A stretch of 64,000 nt of DNA from Erigeron canadensis (taxonomy: Eukaryota > Streptophyta > Magnoliopsida > Asterales > Asteraceae): NCBI RefSeq assembly GCF_010389155.1, contig NC_057761.1, positions 11,038,501-11,102,500 of the forward strand. Direction: 5' to 3'. Position 1 is the stretch's first letter. The number at the start of each line of letters is the position of its first letter. This document shows, in pieces, positions 47,183-59,751 of the stretch. Both the position numbers and the translations under genes were made by a program. Below the pieces are notes generated by a model. The model was not told the origin of the DNA and did not search any database. It saw only the letters and a program-made list of their open reading frames with translations.

Positions 47183-47723
47183 TCAATCTCATACACACTC
47201 ACACACATATACTCTTACCCTATGATAACTACTAGTTAGTTACCACCTTATGGATACCTTACTAAGGCGTAGATGTCCGACCAAACACTTTAGGCAAAGG
47301 CATATATAACAAAAACTCGACATTATTATCAACAAATACGAGTAATAATCACTAAGTGTTAAAATTACAATTAATTAAGAAAAAGTCAACGGGGTATAAA
47401 TCACAGGTGTTACATTATTCTCCATTATAAGAATTTCGATACGAAATTCAATCTACAAGCAAACCCTCATACAATTGGGGATACTTATTTTTCATGCGAT
47501 CCTTTCGCTCTCAATTAAACTCGATCGAATTCAGAGCTTAAATTAAAGATAAGGGCCTACTCTAGACATACAATTCGTTTTTAAGAAAAAAATATAATTC
47601 GATTTCAACAAAAAGAAATGATTGTTTCTACGAGGAATAATAGAATTAAACGATATAATTAATGTAAAAGTAAAGAAACCTTATATAGCAATAATAGGAT
47701 ATCGATTTTCATTATTCAATGAA

Positions 47724-49165
47724 CACTACAACAAAAAGGGGATTTTAGGACCCTTTGAGAAGGGCACATTTATAATAGTGTCCTAAAAAACTATATAATA
47801 AAACGAATGAGTGTATGGGGTCCTAAGGGGCAAAGGTGTAATCGGCTTATTCTATCGACAAAAGGCATTGGCTAGCATCGGCTTTTTGGCAACCCTATAG
47901 CACATGCATCAGTTAGTTTTGGCTATATATACATCGGCTAGTTTTGGTCGATCCTTGTGAACGTTGAGAGCGTGCCTTGTGACTGTTTTTTTTTGTTCTT
48001 GTGCCAAATCTTTCGACATCACCGGAAAATTTGGAGGTTTTTCGATTTGAGGCTAGATCTATGTTTTTCGTAGCTTCTATTGCTGGAATACATACCGCTA
48101 AAACTTGTCGATTCTCGTTAACGTTATATAGCACCCTTTCCGGTGAGATCGGAAACCTCTTTTTGGGGTTTCCGATGGTTGCTGGCTAGAAACGTTCACT
48201 TTTTTTTTGGCCAAATCTTTGTTTGGCTTTGGCGAGGGTGTAGTTGGCTATTTGGCTACTTTAATCGGTTTTTCGGCGACCCCTTTTTTAGGGTTTCTGG
48301 TTTAATCGATTTAGGGTTTCCTGTTGCTTCGGTTTTCTGGCGAGCCCTTTTTTGGGTTTAACGGTTAACTGCTGCTGTTGCGTCTGCTTACGGTGGCTGT
48401 GGTTTTCCAGGGAGCTCTTTCTTAGGTTTTTACGGTGAACTGCTGCTGCTGCTTACATATATATATATATATATATATATTTACATTGCCGTTAATTGCA
48501 TGTTTGTGATTAGCTTGGTAGTGTTAACTTAGCGGTAACGTTGCCGGATTTTTTCTTGGTAGTGTTGTCGTATTTTGTTCAATTAAAGCAACAGGTAGCC
48601 GGAAAAAGTAGTTTTAGCCGATGATGGTATCGTTGAACAGGTAGGTTGCCAGTGTTACGTTAAATGAGAGATGATGATACATAATGTTCGTAAAAATGGG
48701 ACTAGGATGATCCATGGCGTATCTTGGCGGGGTAATCCCTTCGGGTTAGTAGCCATGGCGTCTCCGACTTCCGAAATTTTCGACCCCCAAATTCTGAGCC
48801 CAGTTTTATAAAAAAGAAAAACGATCATTTTTATGTTTTCTGGCAACTTTTTTTTAATTCCGGTTACCTTTTATATGTTTTCCAGCATTGGTAAATTTGC
48901 AAGTTTTGGCTAGTTTTGTACATTACACCATGTAATTTGACAAGTTTTGACTAGTTTTTTGTAATGACACGTATCGTAATTTCATTGGTCAAAAATTTGC
49001 CAAATTGCCAATTTTTAGCACTAAAACACTATGTAATAAAACGGATAAATATTTAGGGTTCTATTATTGTATGATATAATAGGACGCTTCAAATATGAAT
49101 CCTACTAATTACTTTACGTTTAATAGGTCATGTCTTATTAGGTGATAATGTAATAGGAAAATGTT
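47724..49165. mobile_element. CACTA-type element fragment
   Basis: The left terminus CACTACAACAAAAAGGGG is followed by subterminal motifs (TTTTAGGACCC, GTGTCCTAAAA, TATAATAAAACG). Similar motifs return at 49025-49160 (ACTATGTAATAAAACGGATA, GGGTTCTATTATTG, TCCTACTAATTAC). That suggests the right subterminal region, but no matching TTGTAGTG terminus was found, so the right limit is approximate. The core is GC-richer than its surroundings, with GGTTTTC/TTTTTCGGCGA tracts and an (AT)n run at 48458-48480. No transposase is seen. A captured host sequence in the core is possible but not identified. Confidence 0.55.
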
Positions 49166-52100
49166 ACAAGAAAAATGTGGATTCCTAATGTCGAAATTCT
49201 CTTTTTTCGCTGCTTGTTTTGTTTTTAGGTGCTATATGTATTTGACTATTTGTAGTTTCATTCCTGTTAGTCTGCTACAGTTAATTTGCTGTTTAGTTTG
49301 TTACAATTCCACTGGTGATTCATTGAAATTGGCAAGTGTACCATTGTTATAAACCTTAAAGGAAAAATCTTTTCCCTCCTATAATGTGAACTTCTAGCTA
49401 TATGAGAGAAAATCAATGCAATAACAATGTTAATAATAATACCAAAATAGCCTTCAAAAAAATGTTCCAGATTGCCACGTGGCATCAGGTTACCTTTACT
49501 ATTTGACCGGTCATTCGGATGGTATTTGCAATATCGAAGTTGGATGAGTCGTAAAGACATGTACAAAGAGAACCATCGATCATATTCATCCATTTAAGGA
49601 TGAGGATATATTTGTCTTGTCATTAATATAAGTTATCTTAAAAATGATAAGAACGTTCATTGTAATTTTGTCCATTATGGGTAGGAAATGTTGTACTAAA
49701 TGCATGCATGTTGTAGTTTCATCGATATCAAAGAGTGTAGTATCGATCTAAGTACATGGATGACTAATTTTTCTCGAAACATAATCTCGTATTGGAAAAT
49801 GGTATTTCAAATAGGACTAGAAATGGTGTTCGTTTTGGTCAGGATCGGTACCGAAAAATTATTGAAAAGAAAGCAAAAAAAAAAGGTACTATAATACTTC
49901 TGTACTAGCAATGTCAAACGCGACGGTGACAATCCTATTTCCATTTTGTGGCTAGGAACGAAAAAGTAAACAGGCGATGTAAGATAAGACTAAAATAAGA
50001 AACTATGTATACTTTTTTATATCTTGGAAAGTGTGTATAAAATTTGGATGATGATTGATGATAATAGATGTGGATGATGATAACAATCAAGAGCAACACC
50101 ATGCCAAAATAATTCACTTTATCTCCTAAAAATAGTTAATATTTACGTCACCACTGTCTCTTGTTTTTCTTTTTTGGTCCTATTGGACTTGTTGCCAATT
50201 ATTAAATCAACGAGGAGGAAGACCTCGTGTGTTTGTTGCGGGTTTTTGCAGACATTGGCGTAAGAAAAAGCATTTTCCATAAGATAAAAAAAAAAAAAAA
50301 AAAATTACTTTGGGTAATACACGAATTAAACATATTAAATTTTCGTTATAACTTACAATAAGTTAACAATTATAAATAAGACACGTTGATATTTTATAAT
50401 ACTATTATTTATTGTATTAGAAATTAATAATTACGCGATTATATCTTTATAAAATAATATAAAAAAATAATATAAAGAATATGGATCTAAGCTGCCGAAA
50501 ATATTTATATTTATATAATAAAAATAATTAATTACATGTTAAATTTATTATTGTAATGTAACAAAAATAAATAAAAGATGTTGAAAAAAAAGTGATGTTG
50601 TCATTTATAAAATTATTTATTTTTGTGTTATTTTAAGCACCGTATACATATAAATATCTTCTATTTACATATCATAACATACTAACGATATATAAGTAAA
50701 TACTTATGACTAATTTCTATTCATTTACCCTTTATATATTTATTACGTTAGATGATAAAAGTCTTTTATAAAATCATAATATTATAACAACGTACTACAT
50801 AGATTAAAAGGAAATATCATAAACAAATAAAAGTCAAAAAGGTTATTTAAAAATAATAATATAAAATTTAAGAATTAATTTTATATAAATATATAAAAGT
50901 CATTACTCTCTCTGATTATAAAAGGTAAGAGTTAGTTTTCATAATTAATGACTTAGAAATAATAATTAAAAATATAAAAATTAATAAACTACTTTTTTTT
51001 TATAACAATATGTTAGCTGGTTAGTGATTTTAATCTTAACGAAGGAATAAGTACAAACTTATACAACTTATGTGTTGTTTGTATACATATTTTTGATACG
51101 AAAAATCTAATGTGGTATTTCTATTTAGATGACAAATAAAATTTCTACTTAGTTTTTTTTTATAGATACTTACAATAATAATTTTTTGATGACATGTTGA
51201 TTAATTATTAAAGAAAACTTTATATTTATTTCTTTCTAATCTTTAAATTTATGTATTTTCTGTATATTTAATATGAATCTATTAATCTCTTTATATCTGA
51301 TATGAACAATTTATATACAATGTGGCTTAAGTCTTTAAGTGTCAACTAAGTTTTTCAATTATTTGTTATTTTTTACTATTTTGTGATACTATTTATAACG
51401 AATTACATTAGTGAAATCCATTATTTAAGGTTTATTTGATGAATAAGAACTTTCAAATTTTAAGCTTAGTTGCGTATTTATTTAAATTATAATTAGAGTA
51501 ATAATTACATATTAAATAAATTGAATTATTTTAACATTGAATTAATTATGATATAGTTATTTTTTTATCTTTTGAATTTTAGAAGATCTTATTTTACTTT
51601 TTAATAGTTAAATAAAATTCAAATTTTTACTCAAATTCAATAAATTATTATTTTTTAAGATTATTCTTTTCAATTTTTGCTTTATGCATTTTAATTTAAC
51701 TTATGTTGATGATTTATTTAAGAAATATATTTTATATGAAATATCATTGATTTCATTTGTTGTTACATGATTGTATGATTAAGACATTATTTAGAAAAAC
51801 AAACTCATTAATTATTATTATTAAAATATATTTATTTATGATATAACTATATTTAATAAATAAGTTTATATTTGAAATTATCATTGCTACAATATTGCAG
51901 TCTTATAATTTTATAATTTAAAAAGTACATTATTTTTAATAATTTTTACAGCAACAATTATTTATCATCATTTGTTTAATCTAGTTTATGATGATTTAAA
52001 ATCGGCTGATTAGAATATTATTTAGCCTATAAAATAAAATTTCAAATTCTACTTAACTCTATACAACCTTTTTAAAAAAATACAATGAATACATAATTTG

Positions 52101-52333
52101 AAATTTTCAAAACCATGTACCATTACTCAAATCTACATGATGTAACTTTACCGACGTCTCCAGAGTACAAAATAAAAAAGTCTTTATATGACAGCAAAAT
52201 TCGTATATCAAAAAGTACAAGTTGTAAATATAATTATTAGATAAAAACAGAGTATTCTTTAACTTAAAATTTTTATCATATTCATTATGTTGTTCAAGGG
52301 GAAAAGTTCATCTACCAAAACTGAAACAACCAC
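49166..52333. other. Very AT-rich intergenic DNA
   Basis: No gene or clear transposon end was recognised. It includes an A-rich run at 50286-50305. Short open frames look random. Confidence 0.5.
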
Positions 52334-52341
52334 CTTTATAC

Positions 52342-52978
52342 CAGGGGCGGATCTCTTTTGGGGTCCGTGGGGGCCTAGGCCACCACCGCTTTTTCGCTTA
52401 GCAGTATTAATATATCCATATTTCGTCCAAATTTTATTATATCTATTAAGTCAGCCCCCAAGAATTATTTTTCAAAAAACTTTTGATATGTTTAATAAAT
52501 TTAATAGTCTAATAAAATCTACCTTTTTAGTTTTTGTAACCCACAATTCACTTAATCCACTCATAATTTTTTGTTTTAGCCCACAATTCACAATTCACGT
52601 AACAAGGTTTTCCTCCATTTTTTGAGTTTTAGGCTCCAGCAAAAAACAAATTACCTTTATAGTTTTTATAACCCACAATTCACTTAGTTCATTCATAATT
52701 TTATGTTTTAGCCCACAATCCATGTAAAAAGGTCTTCCTCCCACAATCCACAATTCACTCCTTTTCTCTTGATATTTTCATAAGTCTTTGTAGTTTTTTG
52801 TTGGTTAGGATCTATGTATTGGTAATTTGAATAGAAAACTTAGATTATTAGTGTTATTTTTGTTTGACCCGACCCGATTTAGTTTACTGCATGACCATAA
52901 TATAATACCCGGAACATAACGATGACAAAAGTAAATAAAATTGGCCCCCACCGCTAAAACTTTCAAGATCCGCCACTG
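52342..52978. mobile_element. hAT-type non-autonomous element
   Basis: The termini CAGGGGCGGATCT and the inverse of CAGTGGCGGATCTT form the TIR. The perfect 8-bp duplication CTTTATAC lies at 52334-52341 and 52979-52986, the size expected for hAT. Both ends continue with GGGGGCC / GGCCCCC. Inside, about 80 bp (AACCCACAATTCACTTA ... TTTTAGCCCACAATYCA) occurs twice, near 52537 and 52668. No transposase is encoded. Confidence 0.9.
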
Positions 52979-52986
52979 CTTTATAC

Positions 52987-54347
52987 AACTGTTCATTTAT
53001 TTGAAATATCTGTGTAATTTATAGTACCAACTATTGCTTGATCAACCTTCTATGGTGCAGCCGAAAGATATTTTTTACAAGAAGTTACATAAAGAGAATA
53101 TTATTTTGTTTTTTATTTTATAACATCTTTTACATTTGAACTAAATAGTTAGTTTTTATGTATATTTTTAACTTTGAAATTATAAATTTTTATTACTTTT
53201 ATGTATAAATATCTAATATTAACAATATTATAAGTTACGTGTTCAGTGTTAAACACGAGTCTAAAATCTAGTTTAGTCTATAAAACACCACAAGTTATGG
53301 CTTCAGGTTACGAAATGCCAAATTATAAATACGAGAAACTATACTGAGAAAGGAAAGAAATGGTCATAGAATGAGTAATTCGAGAGTATGGGGGTTCTAT
53401 AATCGTATTTAGTACTTCGAGGCAGCAACTTCCCTATCTTTTTCGGTCGCAATTATTTTTTTTCGGCCAATACCATATTATTTTAATATAAATAGAAATT
53501 AAATGTCGATTCATTCATGATCCTTATTCTACGGATTTCTTGTTGTACGTATCCAGAAATAGATAGTCTTGAAACGAAGTTTAAACAGACGTTTACTAAC
53601 TTTTTATCGCGATTCGAGCAATGATAAAAAATTAAATAAATATAGAGATATTTTCTAAGAAGTAAAAGCTTTTAAGATTTATAACTCAGCGAAAAAGAAA
53701 AACCATGATTAATGAAAAGTTAAAAACAATTTCAATCCTTTGTACGTTAAGATAGTTTTGTCCAATTCAAAACTAACATGCGTGTGTTTTACAACTTTCA
53801 TTACATGGTCTAGAAAATCAACGTGGTACTTTTCGTTTGTTTTAACGATATTTTTAATTTAGTTTGAAAGATGAAGTTTTAAATGTCCTATAAAATTATA
53901 TGATAGTTCGACTGATTTTATATTGTAAAAACTTATTCAAATCTTTTTTAGAATAGTGGCCTCGTTGGTTCAAAATTAAATTAATATTCTAAAAGCGAAT
54001 CTGATAGCCCATGAATATTTTGTTTGGGCTGCAATATTTCTTTCTTGGGACAGGAACAAGGACTGAAATGATGAAATTGGATCTCGATTCGACAAACAAC
54101 ACTTGTTATATCCTTTTACAATTTAGCCCAATAATTCTCACCATTCATTTAACATTTGACGTGTGTAATACATTTATTTATTTTCATTATCTAATCTAAT
54201 TAAATTTTTTTTTTTAACAGCGAGTTATTAGTTAGTAATTAGCGGTTAGCATTCGAGACACCACACCCCATATTTACTTCCCACATACGGTCTTTGTTGA
54301 CCGGGGCGAACACCTCCTTTTCTTTGTCAAATTCCGTCTTACCAAAC
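52987..54347. other. AT-rich DNA with a Helitron 3' end
   Basis: ACGTGTTCAGTGTTAAACAC (53236-53255) forms a hairpin (CGTGTT / AACACG) and is followed by GAGTCTAAAATCTAG before T (CTAG at 53268-53271), a plus-strand Helitron 3' end related to the one at 14974. No gene was recognised in the remainder. Confidence 0.5.
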
Positions 54348-54364
54348 AATATATATATATATAT

Positions 54365-54705
54365 GGGGGTGAGATATTTTGAGACCACCTCTTATTTTAG
54401 GACTAATTAGGACCATTGATTTTTGTACACTATCATCATGTACTACGATATACAAGACTTTTTTGTAAAAACACTAAGACTTTCCGGCGACGGGCCCACA
54501 GAAAAATCATGTGTAAGTTAACTTACACATGTCATGTGTAAGTTAACTTACACATGATTTTTCTGTGGGCCCGTCGCTAGAAAGTCTTAGTGTTTTTACA
54601 AAAAAGTCTTGTATATCGTAGTAGATGATGATGGTGGTGTGTAAGTTACGAAAATCAATGGTCCTTTCTTAAACATTTTTTAGTTGGTCTCAAATTATCT
54701 TTCCC
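54365..54705. mobile_element. Long perfect-foldback MITE in a (TA)n tract
   Basis: It starts GGGGGTGAGATATTTTGAGA and ends with the inverse of GGGAAAGATAATTTGAGACC, flanked by TA repeats. The centre, about 54440-54625, is an almost perfect inverted repeat with ~90-bp arms. The innermost part is CATGTGTAAGTTAACTTACA repeated twice, each copy itself a palindrome. The arms differ at only a few bases (CCGGCGA against TCGCTAG). It encodes nothing. Confidence 0.85.
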
Positions 54706-55023
54706 ATATATATATATCAACACAAGAACAATAATAAAACGTACTTTGAAGAAGATTATGGTATATTGTGGTGTAGACAACACGTACAAATCGACGGTGC
54801 AATCCTCCTAGTTAAAAGTTAAAACCATTGTTGTTAAAAATAAAAATAACCATGGAGAACAAATACATAATGCCTAAGAATCACGGTACTTGTGGCCCAT
54901 ATAGATTGTGTGGTGCAGCAAGTTGAGAGCTCAACCACACACACACTAATAACAAACTAGCAAAATTAAAATAAAAAATTCCATTCCATGAAAGAAAAGG
55001 AAACAAAGTAGTTACAACAAACA
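54706..55023. other. Upstream region of the plastid membrane protein gene
   Basis: It should contain the promoter of the gene starting at 55024. No clear TATA box was identified. It is A-rich near the start codon, as plant leaders often are. Confidence 0.4.
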
Positions 55024-57047
55024 ATGAATGCATTGACGACCAGTAACCATTATTTTTGTTCTAGGAGCCTTTATATTAACCCAAAGTATTATTTGGTTCC
55101 TACTCGTAAAGGTAAAATAAAACAAATATTCACTGCTTCTCTGTCTGAAAGACGTACAGAGGGCGAGGTGGATGACAGTCCAGGTATGTAGATTTTCTGT
55201 GTTCCAAGATGTATACAATTTCATTATTTATCTATTTGTTGTATGTATTGTTTTACAGTTATATATATCCTATCCTATATGAAGTATAAATTGATCCAAA
55301 TAACTAAAATAAGAATCATAAATTTGAGGGGCCTATTACTCTACTACTATGATATGAACCAATTTATGGGATTCAAACTGTACTATTTATGATTACTTCA
55401 TCCATATATGATCTATAGTAACACTGTTGTTGGCTTTAGAAACAGGCCTTTTTTGTATCAATATTGATGGCAAGTAGTAGACTGTTAACCACTTGGTCAT
55501 AGATCAAGCGGCTAGCGCCACTTGCAATACCCCTGCCCCCCATGAGAATTGGTTGCGCAGATATCTCTTGAGTCCGTGGTTTGAAACAGGGTTCTAGCAT
55601 GTGGGGATAGGGGCGGAAAGTGATTTGCCCGCACTAAGGTCCCTTGTGAGTGGGATACGTGGGTACCAATGGGTACTGGAAATGGGAGGAGATCCCCTCA
55701 AGTTTTGAGGGGTCAAGTTAAAGAATTCTTGATCTTTAGATTGTAATCAAAGGTCAAAAGTCGATGATATTTGAATCTCGACTATTAATTTTAATCCAAG
55801 AGTCAAAATTTCTCTAGTATGTTAGAGAACCTGAGGGAATCCCCTCACTAGAGATTTAGGGGTTCCTTACCGTTTTGCCAAAGTAGTAAACTGTTGTCTT
55901 TTAGAATCACAAATGCATTATCACAAGACACAAGGTCATGAAGCAATTAAACAATTTCATATATCTGAAATTTATATGTCATGGCTCATATATTTATTCT
56001 TTTAACCTGGGTTGTCATGTATCAGCAGCTACTCCTTCTGCTCGTACACAGCTGGATTTCCTGGAACAACTCACCACATCTTCTAGTGGTACGTAAACTC
56101 TATATCTTGTACCAAGTTATAAAGGCTTTGTTCATGGTTTATTTTATGAATAACTGAATACTACCTTCAAAATATAGGCTCAAGCCCCGTTGGGGACAAA
56201 TGTAAGAATAGTGATATGGCGTGTGAATATTTGCCTCTCAATTAAATCTTATATCAACTTTGAGTTTATTTATACATTTATTACATTATTTATACTAGAA
56301 AGTAATTCAAAATTGGTCTTTAGTTAAACTGTAATCAGGTCTCATTTTTATTAGGGGTCCTTGATGTATTCACAAGAGGTCCAACTCTCAACCTTTCTAG
56401 GTAAACATCTTAGGGATGTTCCGAAAATTTGTAAGACCTCATCGATTCACCAGTTCGTAATCGAGTCTCAGATGAGATTAAACTACTTTCGGTCAATACC
56501 TACTTAAGAATAGACTGATTTAAGTTGTGTTTAGATCCAACAGGTAACTTTTATAATATAGCTAAAAAAAATAATGTTCAAACGGGTCAAACATGTGGAT
56601 AGTATGCTGAAGTATTTTCACATCGTTAAAATCCCTAATTTATTTTAATATAGTTCACGACATGAATTGAACTATACTGCCACTTACATTCTCGATTTTC
56701 CTATATGTGATCTCCATATGTATGTGTAGAGCAATGATCAATTCCTATGACCATCAGGTTACGCAAGCGATGGAAACAATGAGGAACTCACAATCCGCGA
56801 GAAGCTAGCTCTGTTGGTTGGTGATCGTGATGATGATTTTACCCTCCGTTTGGGCAAAAAGTTGAAGGTACCAAAGCTTTTAACGGTGTCACAAAAGAGA
56901 AATATAAAAAGGCAAGCTTACCTAAATGAAGTATCACGACGAAATGATTCAACCTTCTTTGCCACTATTGGAGCATTTGTGCTTTTACCTCCTATATTCA
57001 TACTAGTGGTTGCGATAGCAACCGGTTATGTACAACTTTTTCCTTAA
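55024..57047 (+). CDS. Probable plastid-targeted single-span membrane protein, unnamed
   Basis: Three exons join in frame: 55024-55183, 56026-56088 and 56758-57047, all GT-AG, giving 170 aa. The N-terminus is rich in S, T, Y, K and R with almost no acidic residues (MNALTTSNHYFCSRSLY), then KQIFTASLSERR, a good transit peptide and cleavage region. The middle has ATPSARTQLDFLEQLTTSSS, then LTIREKLALLVGDRDDDFTL and VSQKRNIKRQAYLNEVSRRN. A single hydrophobic span (about 144-165) precedes the end GYVQLFP. It resembles a conserved, uncharacterised plant plastid protein; I cannot assign a function. A possible 24-nt in-frame microexon lies at 56178-56201, and the exon 2 acceptor is CAGCAG, allowing a one-codon shift. 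Intron 1 holds a SINE-like repeat. Localisation is inferred. Confidence 0.72.
55485..55690 (+). mobile_element. tRNA-derived SINE in intron 1 of the plastid protein gene
   Basis: AGATCAAGCGGCTAGCGCC resembles an A box and CGTGGTTTGAAACAGGG a B box. The 3' part is GC-rich (GGGGATAGGGGCGGAAAGTG, GGGATACGTGGGTACC), unlike the flanking intron. No clear TSD was found. The following 55690-55880 has inverted ATCCCCTCA/TGAGGGGAT motifs and may be a separate small MITE. Confidence 0.5.
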
Positions 57048-59751
57048 TACATAGTTTGATTGTGTATAGGGTGTTTGAGTCATAGTTGTTACACATGTTT
57101 ATATAAAGTAGTTTGGCAGAACTTTAAGCAATATTGTGTTTACTAAATTGTATCTTATACGTCAAAATTTGAATTTGCCATTGAACTCAGCCATTTAAAA
57201 AGAACAAGTGGTATGTTTGTTTGGTTGGAGGAGTTCCTTTTTTGACTAATAACTCCAGCTCCGTTGAGATACAGGTCCATTGAGATACACAAGAAAGGAC
57301 TGCTTGATTATAAGCAACAGAACTGCTTTTCTATAATATGCTTATTATAAAAAAGTTAAATGAAACTTATAAACATCATAAACGGTAACTAAGACATAAG
57401 CCATAGACAAAAAGTGTAGTTTACTCTAGATTGTAGTATATTAAAGCTGGAACATCTTCAATACTTATAAAAGAGATATTTCTGGACCAAAGGAGATCAG
57501 CATATAAAACTTACACACATAACTGTTACTAGACTCGAGGAGATTATTTGCCTGTCATCCACTGGAATAGCTCCCAAAAACTTCCTGGTGCTGCAGATGA
57601 CGAACGCAACCAACTTTGCTCTGGGACTAAAATTTATTCGGGGTTTATCTTTTAAAACAGCTTTTTGTTACACAAGGAAATATGAGATTTTTAGAGACAG
57701 GGCCCAGGGGATACATGAAGAATTTAGGTTGTAATTTTCACCCATTATAGAAATCTAGATGCTACACATGAATTATTAGAGAAATTTCAGAAGAATGTAC
57801 ATAATATGTTTTGGTTCAACCCTACCCGAATTATTATGCCTGTACCAAAAGATTACCTGCTTTGCTTTGACCAGTTACCCAACCCACCCATCTTGCCATG
57901 CACCTCTAATTAAATTCCAAATAAAAGATTACTCAAGTTTCACGAAGTGGGACCATGGAACCACGGCTCACACCTTTTATACTCCATCATTAAATTTAGA
58001 TGCTATGAGTTTGGTTGAACTTAACTTGGTTTGGCCAATCTGACCCGTCCATTATTTGTTTTGCCTTGTTTGAGATAAGATACAAGTAGAATCAGGGCCG
58101 TTCATAAGTAAATGGGTTGAAGCAGCCACCTTAATTACGAACACTAAAAACACTTACAATAATAGCACCAAGATTAAATGTTCTGTTTCCATCCCCGCAA
58201 ACAGAACGTCTTCCGACATAGTAACCGCATTTACTAATAACTACTTCCCTTTGAGTTTCCAACTTCCAAGCCTACAAAAGAACGAAATTCCATGCCCATT
58301 AGTAGCAAGTAACGACATGACTCGGTACACACATCATTTAGTGAAACTGCTAGAGGTTTATATATGAATGAATTTACCTTAATCACATCTCACAGACCAT
58401 CAAAAATCCATGGACATTCTTTACCAATGTCCCACACTTGTCGTTGAAGTTAATAACAGCCACACATTGCGCAGTAAACAGAACTAACATTATGTTTTCT
58501 AGTCAACACCTTTTGTTGCTTCTTCGCGACAGTATAATTATAATCACATTTTTCTTTGTTCTTTGACACTTTGAGTAGTAATGGGATTCCTCCAAGCATA
58601 CTTTTGCGTTCAAATTGTCAGATTTCTGTCTGGATGCAAAAAACTTGCAAGGATATCAGCTGTATCTTCCTTACAACCAATACTTGCAAACCACAGTTTT
58701 AAGTGTATCAATTCTTGCATTATTTTATTGATGACTAGCACTTCCGAGTCGCTTAAAAACATCATTCACTTAAATTTCCTTTCCAATTCCCTTGATAACA
58801 GATGTGTGTTCTTCATTGAGAATCTTCATGCTGTGTTCAATGCCATACTAAATAAAACCGAGACTAATGATTAGTTGCGTTATCAAACTGATTCCTGCTC
58901 TTCAAAGAGCTAACAATGACAGTAACGTACCAAAGAGTTAACACCATCAATATTCATTTTGCAAAAGACCTGCGAGTCCTTTTGCACAATCTTAAGCCCA
59001 AATAACCAACAGATTTCCTAACCCCATCCTGAATCCATGGCAACCCAAGAATCAGCATATGGCAACCAAAAATCTCAAGTGAAACAGGAAAATCTAAGCC
59101 CTAAATCAATCGGGCGGCCATCTCGAAACATATATAAAGGTGATCCAATTGTTTTCGGGGTCTGAATGCAATAACATCAGACAAAATACATACATACATA
59201 TAGATACAGGTATAGATAGATATATACAATAGGATACAATACATAAAGCAAAAGAAAGAAGATAAAGATGTCAATGGCAATCGAAATAAGCTACAGTATA
59301 TAAAAAACACTGTTGATTGATTTTGGCCCAAGGAACTTGAGTATTCGATATATAAATTAAAAATAAAACACTCACACTATTGATAACAAAGTTGAAGAAA
59401 ATCTGAATAATTCAAAGTGCATATTCAAGATTCAAACATGAGGCAACTTAGTTGAGTTAAATAAACTACAACCAATTTGAATTCTTGAAAGTTGGATGGT
59501 AAGTCTTGAATGAAAGATTTCACCATGAATTCTAATTAAATATGGTTTCTCAAAGAATATTTGTTTCTCATATAAACTGATGTGATTTCATTACATGGTT
59601 ATAGTGCACATATATTGGTATATATCTTCCAAGAAGTCTTGAAACGTGACAATACCTAACATTTTTAGATTCTCAAAATCTTTGCCATCTTCTTCATTTC
59701 TCGAAGAATCTTCAGGAGAAACATCATCGTCGATGTTTGAACTTTTTCCTC
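57048..59751. other. Intergenic DNA, no gene recognised
   Basis: The first part is the 3' flank of the preceding gene. The stretch is less AT-rich than other spacers (57520-58900), and one 97-codon open frame on + at 58581-58874 has no recognised domain. On the minus strand 57625-57540 reads like coding sequence (VAFVICSTRKFLGAIPVDDR) but has no clear partner exons. A decayed gene or an RNA gene cannot be excluded. Confidence 0.35.

Larger units (their letters stand above)
45211..47723 (-). mobile_element. Gypsy (chromovirus-like) 3' LTR and internal stub
   Basis: Read on the minus strand, 47723-47415 is the 3' end of an internal region: near 47490-47470 ATGAAAAATAAGTATCCCCA matches the tail after a chromodomain (MKNKYPQLYE). 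It leads to GAAATTCTTATAATGGAGAA, a purine tract like that before gypsy 3' LTRs. The LTR then starts TGTAACACCTGTGATTTATA at 47414 and ends AAGATGTTACA at 45211, giving 2.2 kb with TGTAACA/TGTTACA ends. No matching duplication is seen because the 5' part of the element is missing. The LTR holds a minisatellite (45827-46030) and a hairpin (47119-47182). The internal stub stops at the CACTA terminus at 47724. Confidence 0.7.

Noticed and set aside
45211..47414. A stand-alone solo LTR
   Set aside because: TGTAACA/TGTTACA ends fit, but there is no target duplication (GAAAG against TTATT), and gypsy internal sequence with a purine tract adjoins one side, so it is a 3' LTR of a truncated element.
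48003..48361. Open frames in the CACTA-type fragment as captured genes
   Set aside because: Overlapping short frames in a T/G-rich stretch without recognisable similarity; capture remains possible but unsupported.
58581..58874. A 97-codon open frame as a gene
   Set aside because: No recognised domain, no supporting exon structure, and composition like the flanks; kept only as a remark in the gap entry.
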